Part shown: positions 1 to 8,803 of the stretch, piece by piece
How the letters are laid out: each line of letters starts with the position of its first letter
How positions within the stretch are numbered: position 1 is the first letter of the stretch
Source: an uncultured Collinsella sp.
GTDB lineage: Bacteria; Actinomycetota; Coriobacteriia; Coriobacteriales; Coriobacteriaceae
Direction: 5' to 3'
NCBI GenBank assembly: GCA_958436995.1
Contig: CAUBMI010000062.1
Coordinates: 1-11,880, forward strand
Length of the DNA stretch: 11,880 bases
Translations under genes and position numbers: made by a program
The notes under the pieces: model-generated
Told to the model about the DNA's origin: nothing
Seen by the model: the letters and a program-made list of their open reading frames with translations, nothing else
The model's database searches: none

Positions 1-178
1 AGTCCTTGGCGGGACCGAAGATCTTCTCGCAGAACAGGCCGTCCTTCTCGGGCTTGAGGGTACGGTAATTGATGGTCTCCGGCTTCTTGACCTCACCGTG
101 CGACCAGGAACGGATCTGGTCGGCGGAGGCAAGGGAGATCTTTACCGAGTCAAAATCAGTAGCTTCGAAATCTGCCAC
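1..178 (-). CDS. rpoC: RNA polymerase subunit beta' (N-terminal 59 codons, cut by window edge)
   Basis: This is the start of the largest subunit of core RNA polymerase, which carries the catalytic magnesium site and clamp. Only the first 59 codons are present; the gene continues past position 1. The visible N-terminus contains the family signature I-R-S-W-S-H-G-E-V-K-K-P-E-T-I-N-Y, then a segment close to K-P-E-K-D-G-L-F-C-E-K-I-F-G-P. The N-terminal zinc ribbon should follow but lies outside the window. The start is GTG at 178-176. It is set by an AAGGAG ribosome binding site that overlaps the last two sense codons of rpoB, and only 6 bases separate the rpoB stop (187-185) from this GTG. Translation of rpoC is therefore probably coupled to that of rpoB. 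Identity is certain from motif and position, although the length is partial. Confidence 0.97.
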   Translation of the reverse strand, partial: MADFEATDFDSVKISLASADQIRSWSHGEVKKPETINYRTLKPEKDGLFCEKIFGPAKD

Positions 179-184
179 AGTCAA

Positions 185-3676
<3,492 letters not shown>

Positions 3677-3749
3677 CAGGTTTTTCCTCCTTCACGGAAA
3701 TGCTCGGTGGGTTGGCGAGGCATAGCTTCGCCAGTTATCGCAACCTAAT

Positions 3750-3777
3750 AGTTTATCAGGTACCGACCGTTGGGCAA
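3750..3777 (-). promoter_or_regulatory. Candidate rpoBC promoter
   Basis: Reading the minus strand, TTGCCC (3777-3772) is followed after 16 bases by TAAACT (3755-3750). A TG sits one base before the second hexamer, giving an extended -10 form. Transcription would start near 3743, leaving a 5' leader of about 67 bases before the rpoB GTG. The hexamers are only 4/6 matches each, so this is the best candidate in the gap, not a sure call. Confidence 0.45.
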
Positions 3778-3853
3778 GAAAAGCCTTGACGCAATTGAGT
3801 TTTTGGAGTAGCAAAGTTTTTCGGCAGAAAAGATGCAGGTAGATAGGTATGTA

Positions 3854-3884
3854 TCGAACACCTGTTCATATATTTTATGTGAAC
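3854..3884. promoter_or_regulatory. LexA-like box overlapping a second dyad
   Basis: TCGAACACCTGTTCAT at 3854-3869 has the TCGAAC-N4-GTTC layout of Gram-positive SOS boxes; the core GAACA-CC-TGTTC is a perfect inverted repeat. Its right half also forms the left half of a second dyad, GTTCA-N11-TGAAC at 3864-3884, around an AT-rich core. It lies about 180 bases upstream of rpoB and about 100 bases upstream of the candidate rpoB promoter. No SOS gene is adjacent, so the regulator and target are unknown. Confidence 0.35.
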
Positions 3885-3939
3885 GAGACCGCTGATACGG
3901 ACAGCTGAATGGCGGAATGGCGGTGAGGGTTAATCGGGC

Positions 3940-4108
3940 GGAAACTGCATCCCGTTTTGAGGCCCCAAACTGGGTCGCAGTTTCCGGTTGAGCCTGTTTG
4001 GGAAAGCATATCCCGTTCTGAGCCGAAATTCCGGGTCGCAGTTTCCGCTAGGGGCTCTAACTGGAAAGCGCGACCCAGAATTCGACCAAATTGTGGGACG
4101 CACTTTCC
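3940..4108. repeat. Array of three 46-base imperfect palindromes
   Basis: Three units at 3940-3985, 4001-4046 and 4063-4108 are each exactly 46 bases. Each begins with GGAAA and ends with TTTCC, and they are spaced 61 and 62 bases apart by 15-16 base linkers. Every unit is an inverted repeat of a 14-base half-site close to GGAAACTGCGACCC, so six half-sites alternate in orientation. Examples are GGAAACTGCATCCC at 3940, GGGTCGCAGTTTCC at 3972 and again at 4033, and GGGACGCACTTTCC at 4095. In unit 1 the two 25-base arms differ at about five positions. The array lies between the galU terminator and the rpoB upstream region. Reading frames across it are low-complexity by-products of the repeat. 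It could be a REP/BIME-type repeat, a protein-binding array, or a set of RNA hairpins. Confidence 0.85.
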
Positions 4109-4129
4109 GGGGCTAAGCTGTTGCCCGAA

Positions 4130-4163
4130 TAAAAAACGGGTGCAGACCGAAGTCCGCACCCGT
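4130..4163 (-). terminator. Factor-independent terminator of galU
   Basis: On the minus strand a stem ACGGGTGC-GGAC / GTCT-GCACCCGT closes on a TTCG loop (4163-4136) and runs straight into six T residues. It starts 20 bases after the galU stop and isolates galU from rpoB. Confidence 0.93.
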
Positions 4164-4183
4164 AAATGTCGATGCCCGAAGGC

Positions 4184-5092
4184 TTATTTGCGCATCAAAC
4201 CGCCGCGCTCGTCGATGGCGTCCCAGAAAGCGCCGGCAAAGCGAGGATCGCTTGCGGCCATGAGGGCGTTGGTGGCCATCCAGCCAGACGGGGTGCCGGT
4301 GTCGTAGCCCGAAAGCGGATCGATGACGACGGCGTACATGGCCTCGCGGTCGAGCGAGCGGGCCATGGCGTCGGTAAGCTGGATCTCGCCGCCCTTACCA
4401 GCCTGCTGATCGGCCAGCAGGTCCATGACCAGCGGGCTCAGCAGGTAGCGACCGACGATGTACAGGTTGGACGGAGCCGCCTCGGGAGCGGGCTTCTCAA
4501 CCAGACCGCCGATGCGCCAAACGGCACCAGGCTCGTCGTCGGCAGCATTCTCGAAGCCCTCGAGGGAACCCACGCGGTCACCGGCGATGACGCCATAGCG
4601 GCTGACTTCCTCGGGAGCGCAAGCGGCAACAGCGATAACCGAAGCGCCACCGTGCTCCTTGGAGACGGCAAGCATCTTGTCGCAGATGTCGCGGTTGGGC
4701 ACAACGTAGTCGCCCAGAAGAACCAGGAAGTTCTCCCCCGCTACAGCGTCGGCGGCAGAGCGAATGGCGTGACCGAGGCCCTTGGGCTCGTACTGATAAC
4801 GGAAGTCGACCGGCATACCACCCGCATGGGCGACGGCGTCGGCGTAGGCGTCCTTACCGCGCTCGCGCAGCAGGTTCTCGAGCGAACGATCGGGCTGGAA
4901 GTAGCTCAGCAGCTCGGGCTTGCCGGGCGAGGTAACGATGATGGCGTCGTCGACCTCCTCGGGGTCGAGCGCCTCCTCAACGACATACTGGATGACCGGC
5001 TTGTCGAGCACCGGCAGCATCTCTTTGGGCGTGCACTTGGTGCCAGGCAGAAAACGCGTGCCAAGACCGGCGGCGGGGATGATTGCCTTCAT
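4184..5092 (-). CDS. galU: UTP-glucose-1-phosphate uridylyltransferase
   Basis: Makes UDP-glucose from glucose-1-phosphate and UTP in the cytoplasm, feeding envelope glycans, glycolipids and galactose metabolism. The protein is 302 residues from the ATG at 5092. It opens with M-K-A-I-I-P-A-A-G-L-G-T-R-F-L-P and P-K-E-M-L, the nucleotide-binding loop of the GalU/GtaB family. Further family segments are K-G-L-G-H-A-I near 104-110, L-L-G-D near 125-128, G-L-V-E-K-P near 196-201 and G-G-E-I-Q-L-T-D near 234-241. An in-frame GTG nine codons upstream (5119) is possible, but the ATG matches the family N-terminus and has AAAGGA about 12 bases upstream. The gene stands alone between rplL and rpoB with a terminator on each side. 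UDP-glucose as product is near certain; the downstream polymer cannot be inferred here. Confidence 0.95.
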   Translation of the reverse strand: MKAIIPAAGLGTRFLPGTKCTPKEMLPVLDKPVIQYVVEEALDPEEVDDAIIVTSPGKPELLSYFQPDRSLENLLRERGKDAYADAVAHAGGMPVDFRYQYEPKGLGHAIRSAADAVAGENFLVLLGDYVVPNRDICDKMLAVSKEHGGASVIAVAACAPEEVSRYGVIAGDRVGSLEGFENAADDEPGAVWRIGGLVEKPAPEAAPSNLYIVGRYLLSPLVMDLLADQQAGKGGEIQLTDAMARSLDREAMYAVVIDPLSGYDTGTPSGWMATNALMAASDPRFAGAFWDAIDERGGLMRK

Positions 5093-5159
5093 GTTATTCA
5101 AGGATCCTTTCGCAGGCACAGAATGCGCCCTGTGCGTGCGGCACGGTGGCCGCAGACCA

Positions 5160-5220
5160 AATTGCGATACCGAAGTATCTTACCGCCGGAGACATACGTC
5201 GCCGTAAGGCAAACGCAATT
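5160..5220 (-). promoter_or_regulatory. Possible three-way-junction element in the galU leader
   Basis: A 7-base stem (AATTGCG at 5220-5214 with CGCAATT at 5166-5160) encloses two further stems. One is CTTAC/GTAAG (5208-5204 with 5183-5179); the other is GATAC-TTCG-GTATC (5179-5166), a hairpin with a C(UUCG)G tetraloop. One base is shared between the closing stem and the tetraloop hairpin. The element would sit 68 bases ahead of the galU start if the promoter lies upstream; an AATAAT at 5245-5240 is the only visible -10 candidate. I do not recognise a known riboswitch class. Confidence 0.35.
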
Positions 5221-5344
5221 CTTCAGCAGGTCAACGCAAATTATTGCTCGAATGGTGCAATTTTACGCCCCAGCGGTAACGGGATTAGCACGGCGAAGAC
5301 AACGGTGTTCTGTATGCCGAGCAATGGGAATGAGGGGTCATAAC

Positions 5345-5378
5345 AAAAAAGACGGGGTTCGCAATGCGAACCCCGTCT
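5345..5378 (-). terminator. Factor-independent terminator of rplJ-rplL
   Basis: AGACGGGGTTCGCA pairs perfectly with TGCGAACCCCGTCT around one central base (5378-5350), followed on the minus strand by a run of six T residues (5350-5345). It lies 28 bases after the rplL stop, so the ribosomal transcript should end before galU. Confidence 0.95.
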
Positions 5379-5405
5379 GCAAAGAAATCTGGCGAGAAAG
5401 CCTGA

Positions 5406-5783
5406 TTACTTGAGGGTGACAGCAGCGCCAGCAGCCTCGAGCTTCTCCTTGGCAGCCTCGGCGTCCTCCTTCTTGGCACCCTCGAGAACAGCCTTGGGAG
5501 CGCCCTCGACGACCTCCTTGGCCTCCTTCAGGCCAAGGTTGGTGAGCTCACGGACGGCCTTGATGACCTGGATCTTGTTGTCGCCGAAGCCCTCGAGCAC
5601 GACGTCAAACTCGGTCTTCTCCTCGGCCTCAGCAGCGCCAGCAGCGGGAGCGGCGACAACAGCGGCAGGAGCAGCGGCGGAAACGCCGAAGGTGTCCTCG
5701 ATAGCCTTGACGAGCTCGGAAGCCTCGAGAAGGGTCATTTCCTTAAGAGCATCGATGATCTCATCGGTGGTAAGCTTAGCCAT
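5406..5783 (-). CDS. rplL: 50S ribosomal protein L7/L12
   Basis: Stalk protein of the large ribosomal subunit that recruits and stimulates the translational GTPases; it binds the C-terminal helix of L10 as dimers. The protein is 125 residues. Residues 1-33 form the N-terminal dimerisation domain (M-A-K-L-T-T-D-E-I-I onward). Residues 36-53 are a flexible Ala/Pro-rich hinge, and the C-terminal factor-binding domain contains K-T-E-F-D-V-V-L and N-L-G-L-K-E-A-K-E-V-V-E. The start is the ATG at 5783 with AAAGGA seven bases upstream. A longer frame reaching 5816 adds residues outside the family and is not used. It is co-transcribed with rplJ, 102 bases upstream, and ends at a strong terminator. 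Confidence 0.98.
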   Translation of the reverse strand: MAKLTTDEIIDALKEMTLLEASELVKAIEDTFGVSAAAPAAVVAAPAAGAAEAEEKTEFDVVLEGFGDNKIQVIKAVRELTNLGLKEAKEVVEGAPKAVLEGAKKEDAEAAKEKLEAAGAAVTLK

Positions 5784-5802
5784 TTCTAAGTCCTTTCGGT
5801 TT

Positions 5803-5867
5803 CCGTGCGGATGCACGGAGATCAGTTAAAACATGGCGCGAATGCGCCTGGGGTGCGGCGTTGCCGC
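5803..5867 (-). promoter_or_regulatory. Three small hairpins between rplJ and rplL
   Basis: The 102-base spacer holds GCGGC-AAC-GCCGC (5867-5855), GGCGC-ATTC-GCGCC (5848-5835) followed by a short T-rich stretch, and CCGTGC-ATCC-GCACGG (5818-5803) just before the rplL ribosome binding site. They could mark processing, partial attenuation or translation enhancement, since L7/L12 is needed in several copies per L10. The stems are plain to see; the role is inference. Confidence 0.4.
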
Positions 5868-5885
5868 CGCGGGTGAAAGCAGCGA

Positions 5886-6407
5886 CTAGGCTGCCTTCTG
5901 CTCGGAGACCTGCTGGATCGAACGAGCGAGACCAGAGGAAACGCCGTTGACGCAGACAGCGATGTCGCGAGCGAAACCGGAGATGAGACCGGCGATCTGG
6001 CCGAGAAGCTGATCCTTGGTGGGCAGCTCGGCGATAGCCTTAACATCATCAGCGGAAACGGCCTTGCCGTCGGAGATACCGCCCTTGATCTCAAGGACGC
6101 CCTTGGACTTAGCAGAGAAGTCCTTAAGGGCCTTAGCGGCCTCGACCGGCTCGGTCTCGTAGAACACATAAGCGACGGGGCCGGCGAGAATCTCGTCGAG
6201 CTCGGGCTGCTCCTGGTTCTTGAGAGCGATCTTGACCAGGTTGTTCTTGTAGACCTTCATCTCGGCGCCGCACTCGCGAAGCTGATGACGCAGCTCCTGA
6301 GCCTGCTTAACCGTCAGACCGTTGTAGTTGACAACGAACAGACCGGCGTTCTCGGCGATACGGGACTCGATCTCTGCAACCTTGTCGATTTTGTACTGCT
6401 GGGGCAT
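5886..6407 (-). CDS. rplJ: 50S ribosomal protein L10
   Basis: Base of the ribosomal stalk: the N-terminal domain binds 23S rRNA and the C-terminal helix carries L7/L12 dimers. It is also the usual autorepressor of its own operon through a leader RNA. The protein is 173 residues, a typical length. It contains the family signature N-Y-N-G-L-T-V-K-Q-A-Q-E-L-R near residues 27-40, Y-K-N-N-L-V-K-I-A-L near 53-62, and a C-terminal helix rich in A, S and Q. The start is the ATG at 6407 with AGGAGGTG at 6421-6414, six bases upstream. It is first in a two-gene operon with rplL, and preceded by an L10-type leader and terminator. rplK-rplA, its common upstream neighbours, are absent here. Confidence 0.98.
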   Translation of the reverse strand: MPQQYKIDKVAEIESRIAENAGLFVVNYNGLTVKQAQELRHQLRECGAEMKVYKNNLVKIALKNQEQPELDEILAGPVAYVFYETEPVEAAKALKDFSAKSKGVLEIKGGISDGKAVSADDVKAIAELPTKDQLLGQIAGLISGFARDIAVCVNGVSSGLARSIQQVSEQKAA

Positions 6408-6472
6408 GAATTACACCTCCTCGAATTCTTTCCGGGCACGGTCCGCCACAAGGTCGTGACGGGGGCATGTCC

Positions 6473-6510
6473 AAAAAGAAAGCCCCCGCGCTGCATGAGC
6501 GACGGGGGCG
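6473..6510 (-). terminator. Attenuator terminator in the rplJ leader
   Basis: GCCCCCG (6509-6503) pairs with CGGGGGC (6488-6482), with further CGC/GCG pairing inside, and the stem is followed by TTTCTTTTT. It lies between the L10 leader and the rplJ ribosome binding site, the position expected of an attenuator controlling rplJL. A second copy of GCCCCCGTC at 6466-6458, downstream of the T-tract, could compete for the same GGGGGC arm. Confidence 0.85.
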
Positions 6511-6529
6511 AGAAGACATATCTACTCGA

Positions 6530-6600
6530 CCACCTCGGCTGGCGGGATATCCCATTAAGCTCGCGGGCGATGCCCGTTTGCGCCGGCTGTCTCTGGCAGC
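6530..6600 (-). ncRNA. Ribosomal protein L10 leader
   Basis: The minus strand between 6600 and 6530 reads G-C-T-G-C-C, then AGAGACAGCCGGCGC, then a GGGC-ATC-GCCC hairpin, CTTAATGGG, and AGCCGAGG. The AGACAGC, CTTAAT and GCCGAGG blocks in this order and spacing match the L10-binding leader found ahead of rplJL in many Gram-positive bacteria and actinobacteria. Binding of L10, or the L10-L12 complex, is expected to favour the terminator just downstream. Assignment is by motif memory; a covariance search against the L10 leader family would settle it. Confidence 0.8.
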
Positions 6601-6623
6601 GGATTCGTGCGTGAACCGAAAGT

Positions 6624-6652
6624 ATTATGGCGGGGACCCCGGCGTCGGTCAA
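6624..6652 (-). promoter_or_regulatory. Promoter of rplJ-rplL
   Basis: TTGACC (6652-6647), a 17-base spacer and CATAAT (6629-6624) on the minus strand give a near-consensus housekeeping promoter. Transcription would start around 6617, just before the L10 leader. The -35 hexamer lies inside the outer arm of the 219-base palindrome. Confidence 0.8.
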
Positions 6653-6860
6653 CGGAAAACCGGGCTGTACACAATTCCACCATCCGGCCGCGCAGCCAAA
6701 GGCCAGGCGCAAGGTTTTCGCTCGGTCAAGTCCTGGCTCGCACGAAGAGCACATTAAGTGCTCTTCGGCTCGTGCGGAATCTACGAAAACCTTGCGCCTG
6801 GCCTTTGGCGGCGCGGCCTGCGTCAACTATGGGGCAGTCCGGTTTTCCGTTGGCCGGCGC
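6642..6860. repeat. 219-base imperfect palindrome between the aminotransferase gene and rplJ
   Basis: The arms are concentric on about position 6752. The outer arm 6642-6663 pairs with 6839-6860 over 22 bases with two mismatches. The inner arm 6686-6720 pairs with 6784-6818 at 34 of 35 positions, including 26 perfect bases (6695-6720 with 6784-6809). At the centre is AAGAGCAC-ATTAA-GTGCTCTT (6745-6765). A 20-22 base unpaired stretch separates outer and inner arms. Reading frames across it show only the symmetric repeat and no recognisable domain. It starts 53 bases after the aminotransferase stop, so it may end that transcript, and it overlaps the -35 of the rplJL promoter. It could also be a miniature mobile element or a dispersed genomic repeat. 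Confidence 0.88.
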
Positions 6861-6912
6861 GCCCCACTCACAATCCTTAAGTCGGTGGGCTGATGTGTTG
6901 CGTCCCATTGGG

Positions 6913-8049
6913 CTATAGAGTTGACACGAAGTTGGACAGGCGGTGGAGGCCTTCGTCCAGATCTTTGTCGGAGACGCAGTAGCTGAGGCGGACGTGGCCT
7001 TCGGTTCCGAAGCAGTTTCCGGGAACTAGGGCAACGTTGGCCTCTTTGATGGCTTTGATGCAGAAGTCTTCGCTGGTTAGGCCGAACTTTTTGATGCTCG
7101 GGAAAGTGTAGAAGGCTCCTGCGGGCTCTACTACGTCGAGGCCCATGGCGTTTAAGGCTGCGAGTACGCGTTCGCGGCGGGCTCGGTAGACTTTGAGCAT
7201 GGGGGTTGGGTCGACGGTCAGGGCTCGGGCTGCGGCGTCCATTTCGAAGGAGACAGCACTCGATACTAAGTATTGGTGAGCCTTTGCGATCTCGGCGATG
7301 ACGGGGGCTGCCGCTGCGAGCCAGCCCAAGCGCCAGCCGGTCATAGCCCAGGGCTTGGAAAAGCTCTCGATGACCACCGTCTGTTCGCGAAGTTCTGGGT
7401 GACGCTGGGCAAAGCGCTCGTAGCCATCCACGTAGACCAAGCGGTTGTATACGTCGTCGCAGACCACGTAGACGCCCGTCTGCTCTGCTACGCGCGCCAC
7501 GGCGTCGAGCGATGCCGCATCGAGGATGCAGCCCGTAGGATTGTTGGGCGAGCAGATGACGATGGCCTTAGTTGCCGGCGTCACGCAGGCGCGAAGCGCT
7601 TCCTCGTCAACCTGAAATTGCGCAGGTTCCGTATCCAAAAAGACCGCTTTGGCGTGATTGGCCACGACGATGCTCTCGTACAGACCAAAAGCCGGCGTGG
7701 GGATAATAACCTCGTCGCCGGGGTTGAGCATAGCCATGAATGTTGCCGACAGGGCCTCGGTCGCGCCGTCGGTCAGGATGACCTCGTCGGCGGAAAACGC
7801 CAGGCGCGCATCCCCCATGTAGGCAGACAGTGCCTCGCGCAGGGCGGGGCGACCGTTGTTGGGCGGATAGTGCGTGTCGCCGCGGTCGAGCGAGGCCGTC
7901 ACCTCGGCGCTAATCACATCGGGCGTGGGAAAATCGGGCTCGCCAAGCGCAAGCGCGATGCACCCTGGGTGCTGGGCGGCGAGCGCGTTGATCCGGCGGA
8001 TGCCGGAGGGCTTGAGCGTGGCAAGCGAGGTGTTCATAGGCAGACGCAT
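6913..8049 (-). CDS. Fold-type I PLP-dependent aminotransferase (class I/II)
   Basis: Transfers an amino group between an amino acid and a 2-oxoacid using pyridoxal phosphate in the cytoplasm. It has 378 residues, the usual length for the AspC/AlaA/PatA group. Visible signatures are Y-P-P-N-N-G (61-66), S-P-N-N-P-T-G (167-173) with the cofactor-contacting Asn, C-D-D-V-Y (197-201) with the Asp/Tyr pair, S-F-S-K-P-W-A-M-T-G-W-R (229-240) with K232 as Schiff-base lysine, and H-V-R-L-S-Y (352-357) with R354 as carboxylate ligand. The start ATG at 8049 has AAAGGA about five bases upstream. A second Met at residue 5 is possible but less well placed. The gene is single, divergent from the flavodoxin-like gene. 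The substrate cannot be told from sequence: aspartate, alanine or aromatic acids are all possible. Confidence 0.9.
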   Translation of the reverse strand: MRLPMNTSLATLKPSGIRRINALAAQHPGCIALALGEPDFPTPDVISAEVTASLDRGDTHYPPNNGRPALREALSAYMGDARLAFSADEVILTDGATEALSATFMAMLNPGDEVIIPTPAFGLYESIVVANHAKAVFLDTEPAQFQVDEEALRACVTPATKAIVICSPNNPTGCILDAASLDAVARVAEQTGVYVVCDDVYNRLVYVDGYERFAQRHPELREQTVVIESFSKPWAMTGWRLGWLAAAAPVIAEIAKAHQYLVSSAVSFEMDAAARALTVDPTPMLKVYRARRERVLAALNAMGLDVVEPAGAFYTFPSIKKFGLTSEDFCIKAIKEANVALVPGNCFGTEGHVRLSYCVSDKDLDEGLHRLSNFVSTL

Positions 8050-8083
8050 GGCGTTCCTTTCGTAAGGGTTGCACTAGGATAGC

Positions 8084-8098
8084 GCGGCGAGGCGCCGC
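8084..8098. promoter_or_regulatory. GC-rich dyad in the divergent intergenic region
   Basis: GCGGCG-AGG-CGCCGC is a perfect 6-base inverted repeat near the middle of the 93-base gap between the divergent genes at 8049 and 8143. It could be an operator serving both, or a chance GC-rich dyad. No convincing promoter hexamers were found on either strand. Confidence 0.25.
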
Positions 8099-8142
8099 CA
8101 GACGGTGTAACCTAAACGGAAACGAACCGGAAAGGAGGCGGC

Positions 8143-8802
8143 ATGGAGACGACCGCACGCGGCGATGTACCAAAAACGTTGCAAACCATTGCGTATATCA
8201 GTATTCCCGAGAGCACCGATCTTGAGTTTTTGCTTTGGGACCTGCAGGATGCCATCGCGGCCTATGCCCGGCTTTCCGGCACCGCACTCCCCCACCCGGT
8301 TGACTTGAAGACAAATGACGTCGGTGCAGTCGATGGCATAGTGCTCGCCGTTGATGATGCATTTGACGATGAGGCAATGACCGCCGTCGAGCAGATACTC
8401 GATCGCCTTGGCGGTACGGGAACGCGTGTCTATGCCATGATTCAAGCCGCACAAGAGGGCGCTGAGCAGGCGCGCGGGGCCGCCGTTCGTCTGCACAAGG
8501 CATGCGAGTGCCAGGGCCAATTGTGGTGTGGCGGCGTTGTCATCTGCGCCGGCAGCGGCATTGCGGCGCTTCGTCGCTCCCCGCGCATGGGCCTCTTGCG
8601 CCGGCCTTTTTCGGAAGCGATGGATAAGCTTGTGGGCGCTGTGCGCATGGGCTGCTCCATTGAGCATGCGCAGTTGCTTGGCGGTGGCAATGCCGGTGGC
8701 GTCGATGCCGACGGCATGGTGCGCGTCAAGCCTGCACTGCCCGCGCCGATCTGGCGCACCATCATCAAACGCCTCGGCGCCCATGCTCAATCAAATATCT
8801 AA
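8143..8802 (+). CDS. Putative flavodoxin-fold / NAD(P)H-dependent FMN reductase-like protein
   Basis: I do not recognise this gene firmly. The protein is 219 residues, acidic to neutral, with no signal peptide or membrane segment. Its layout resembles flavodoxin-fold oxidoreductase-like proteins. An N-terminal beta strand (T-I-A-Y-I-S, 15-20) is followed by a helix, then V-D-G-I-V-L-A-V (63-70) where family members carry their second flavin strand. A helix with M-T-A-V-E-Q-I-L-D-R-L (79-89) and C-G-G-V-V-I-C-A-G-S-G (129-139) follow. The C-terminus is V-K-P-A-L-P-A-P-I-W-R (195-205), like the P-x-x-P-x-x-x-W/Y end of that group. The usual small-residue flavin loop is not obvious, so cofactor binding is doubtful. 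The ATG at 8143 has AAAGGAGG four bases upstream. It is the only plus-strand gene here, and its stop is one base from the stop of the converging gene. Confidence 0.6.
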   Translation: METTARGDVPKTLQTIAYISIPESTDLEFLLWDLQDAIAAYARLSGTALPHPVDLKTNDVGAVDGIVLAVDDAFDDEAMTAVEQILDRLGGTGTRVYAMIQAAQEGAEQARGAAVRLHKACECQGQLWCGGVVICAGSGIAALRRSPRMGLLRRPFSEAMDKLVGAVRMGCSIEHAQLLGGGNAGGVDADGMVRVKPALPAPIWRTIIKRLGAHAQSNI

Positions 8803-8803
8803 A

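Noticed and set aside
3940..4108. CRISPR-like array
   Set aside because: The units are internally palindromic over 46 bases with linkers of only 15-16 bases, arms vary between units, and no cas gene is present.
3875..4307. Open frames of 94 and 116 codons across the palindrome array
   Set aside because: They translate the repeats on both strands, have no good ribosome binding site, and the plus-strand one runs into galU antisense.
5093..5119. GTG start for galU nine codons upstream
   Set aside because: The added residues are outside the family, whereas the ATG at 5092 gives the conserved M-K-A-I-I-P-A-A-G-L-G-T-R start with AAAGGA upstream.
5160..5220. A tRNA gene in the galU leader
   Set aside because: There is no T-psi-C-like arm, no acceptor stem of the right geometry and no anticodon arm; only three stems form.
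4166..5413. 415-codon plus-strand frame over galU
   Set aside because: It is antisense to galU for nearly its whole length and shows no domain; it also spans two minus-strand terminators.
5784..5816. Longer rplL start
   Set aside because: The extension translates the ribosome binding site region and a hairpin; L7/L12 begins M-A-K-L-T-T at 5783.
6607..6918. Small plus- and minus-strand frames inside the large palindrome
   Set aside because: The two strands give similar peptide blocks only because the DNA is palindromic; no ribosome binding site or domain supports them.
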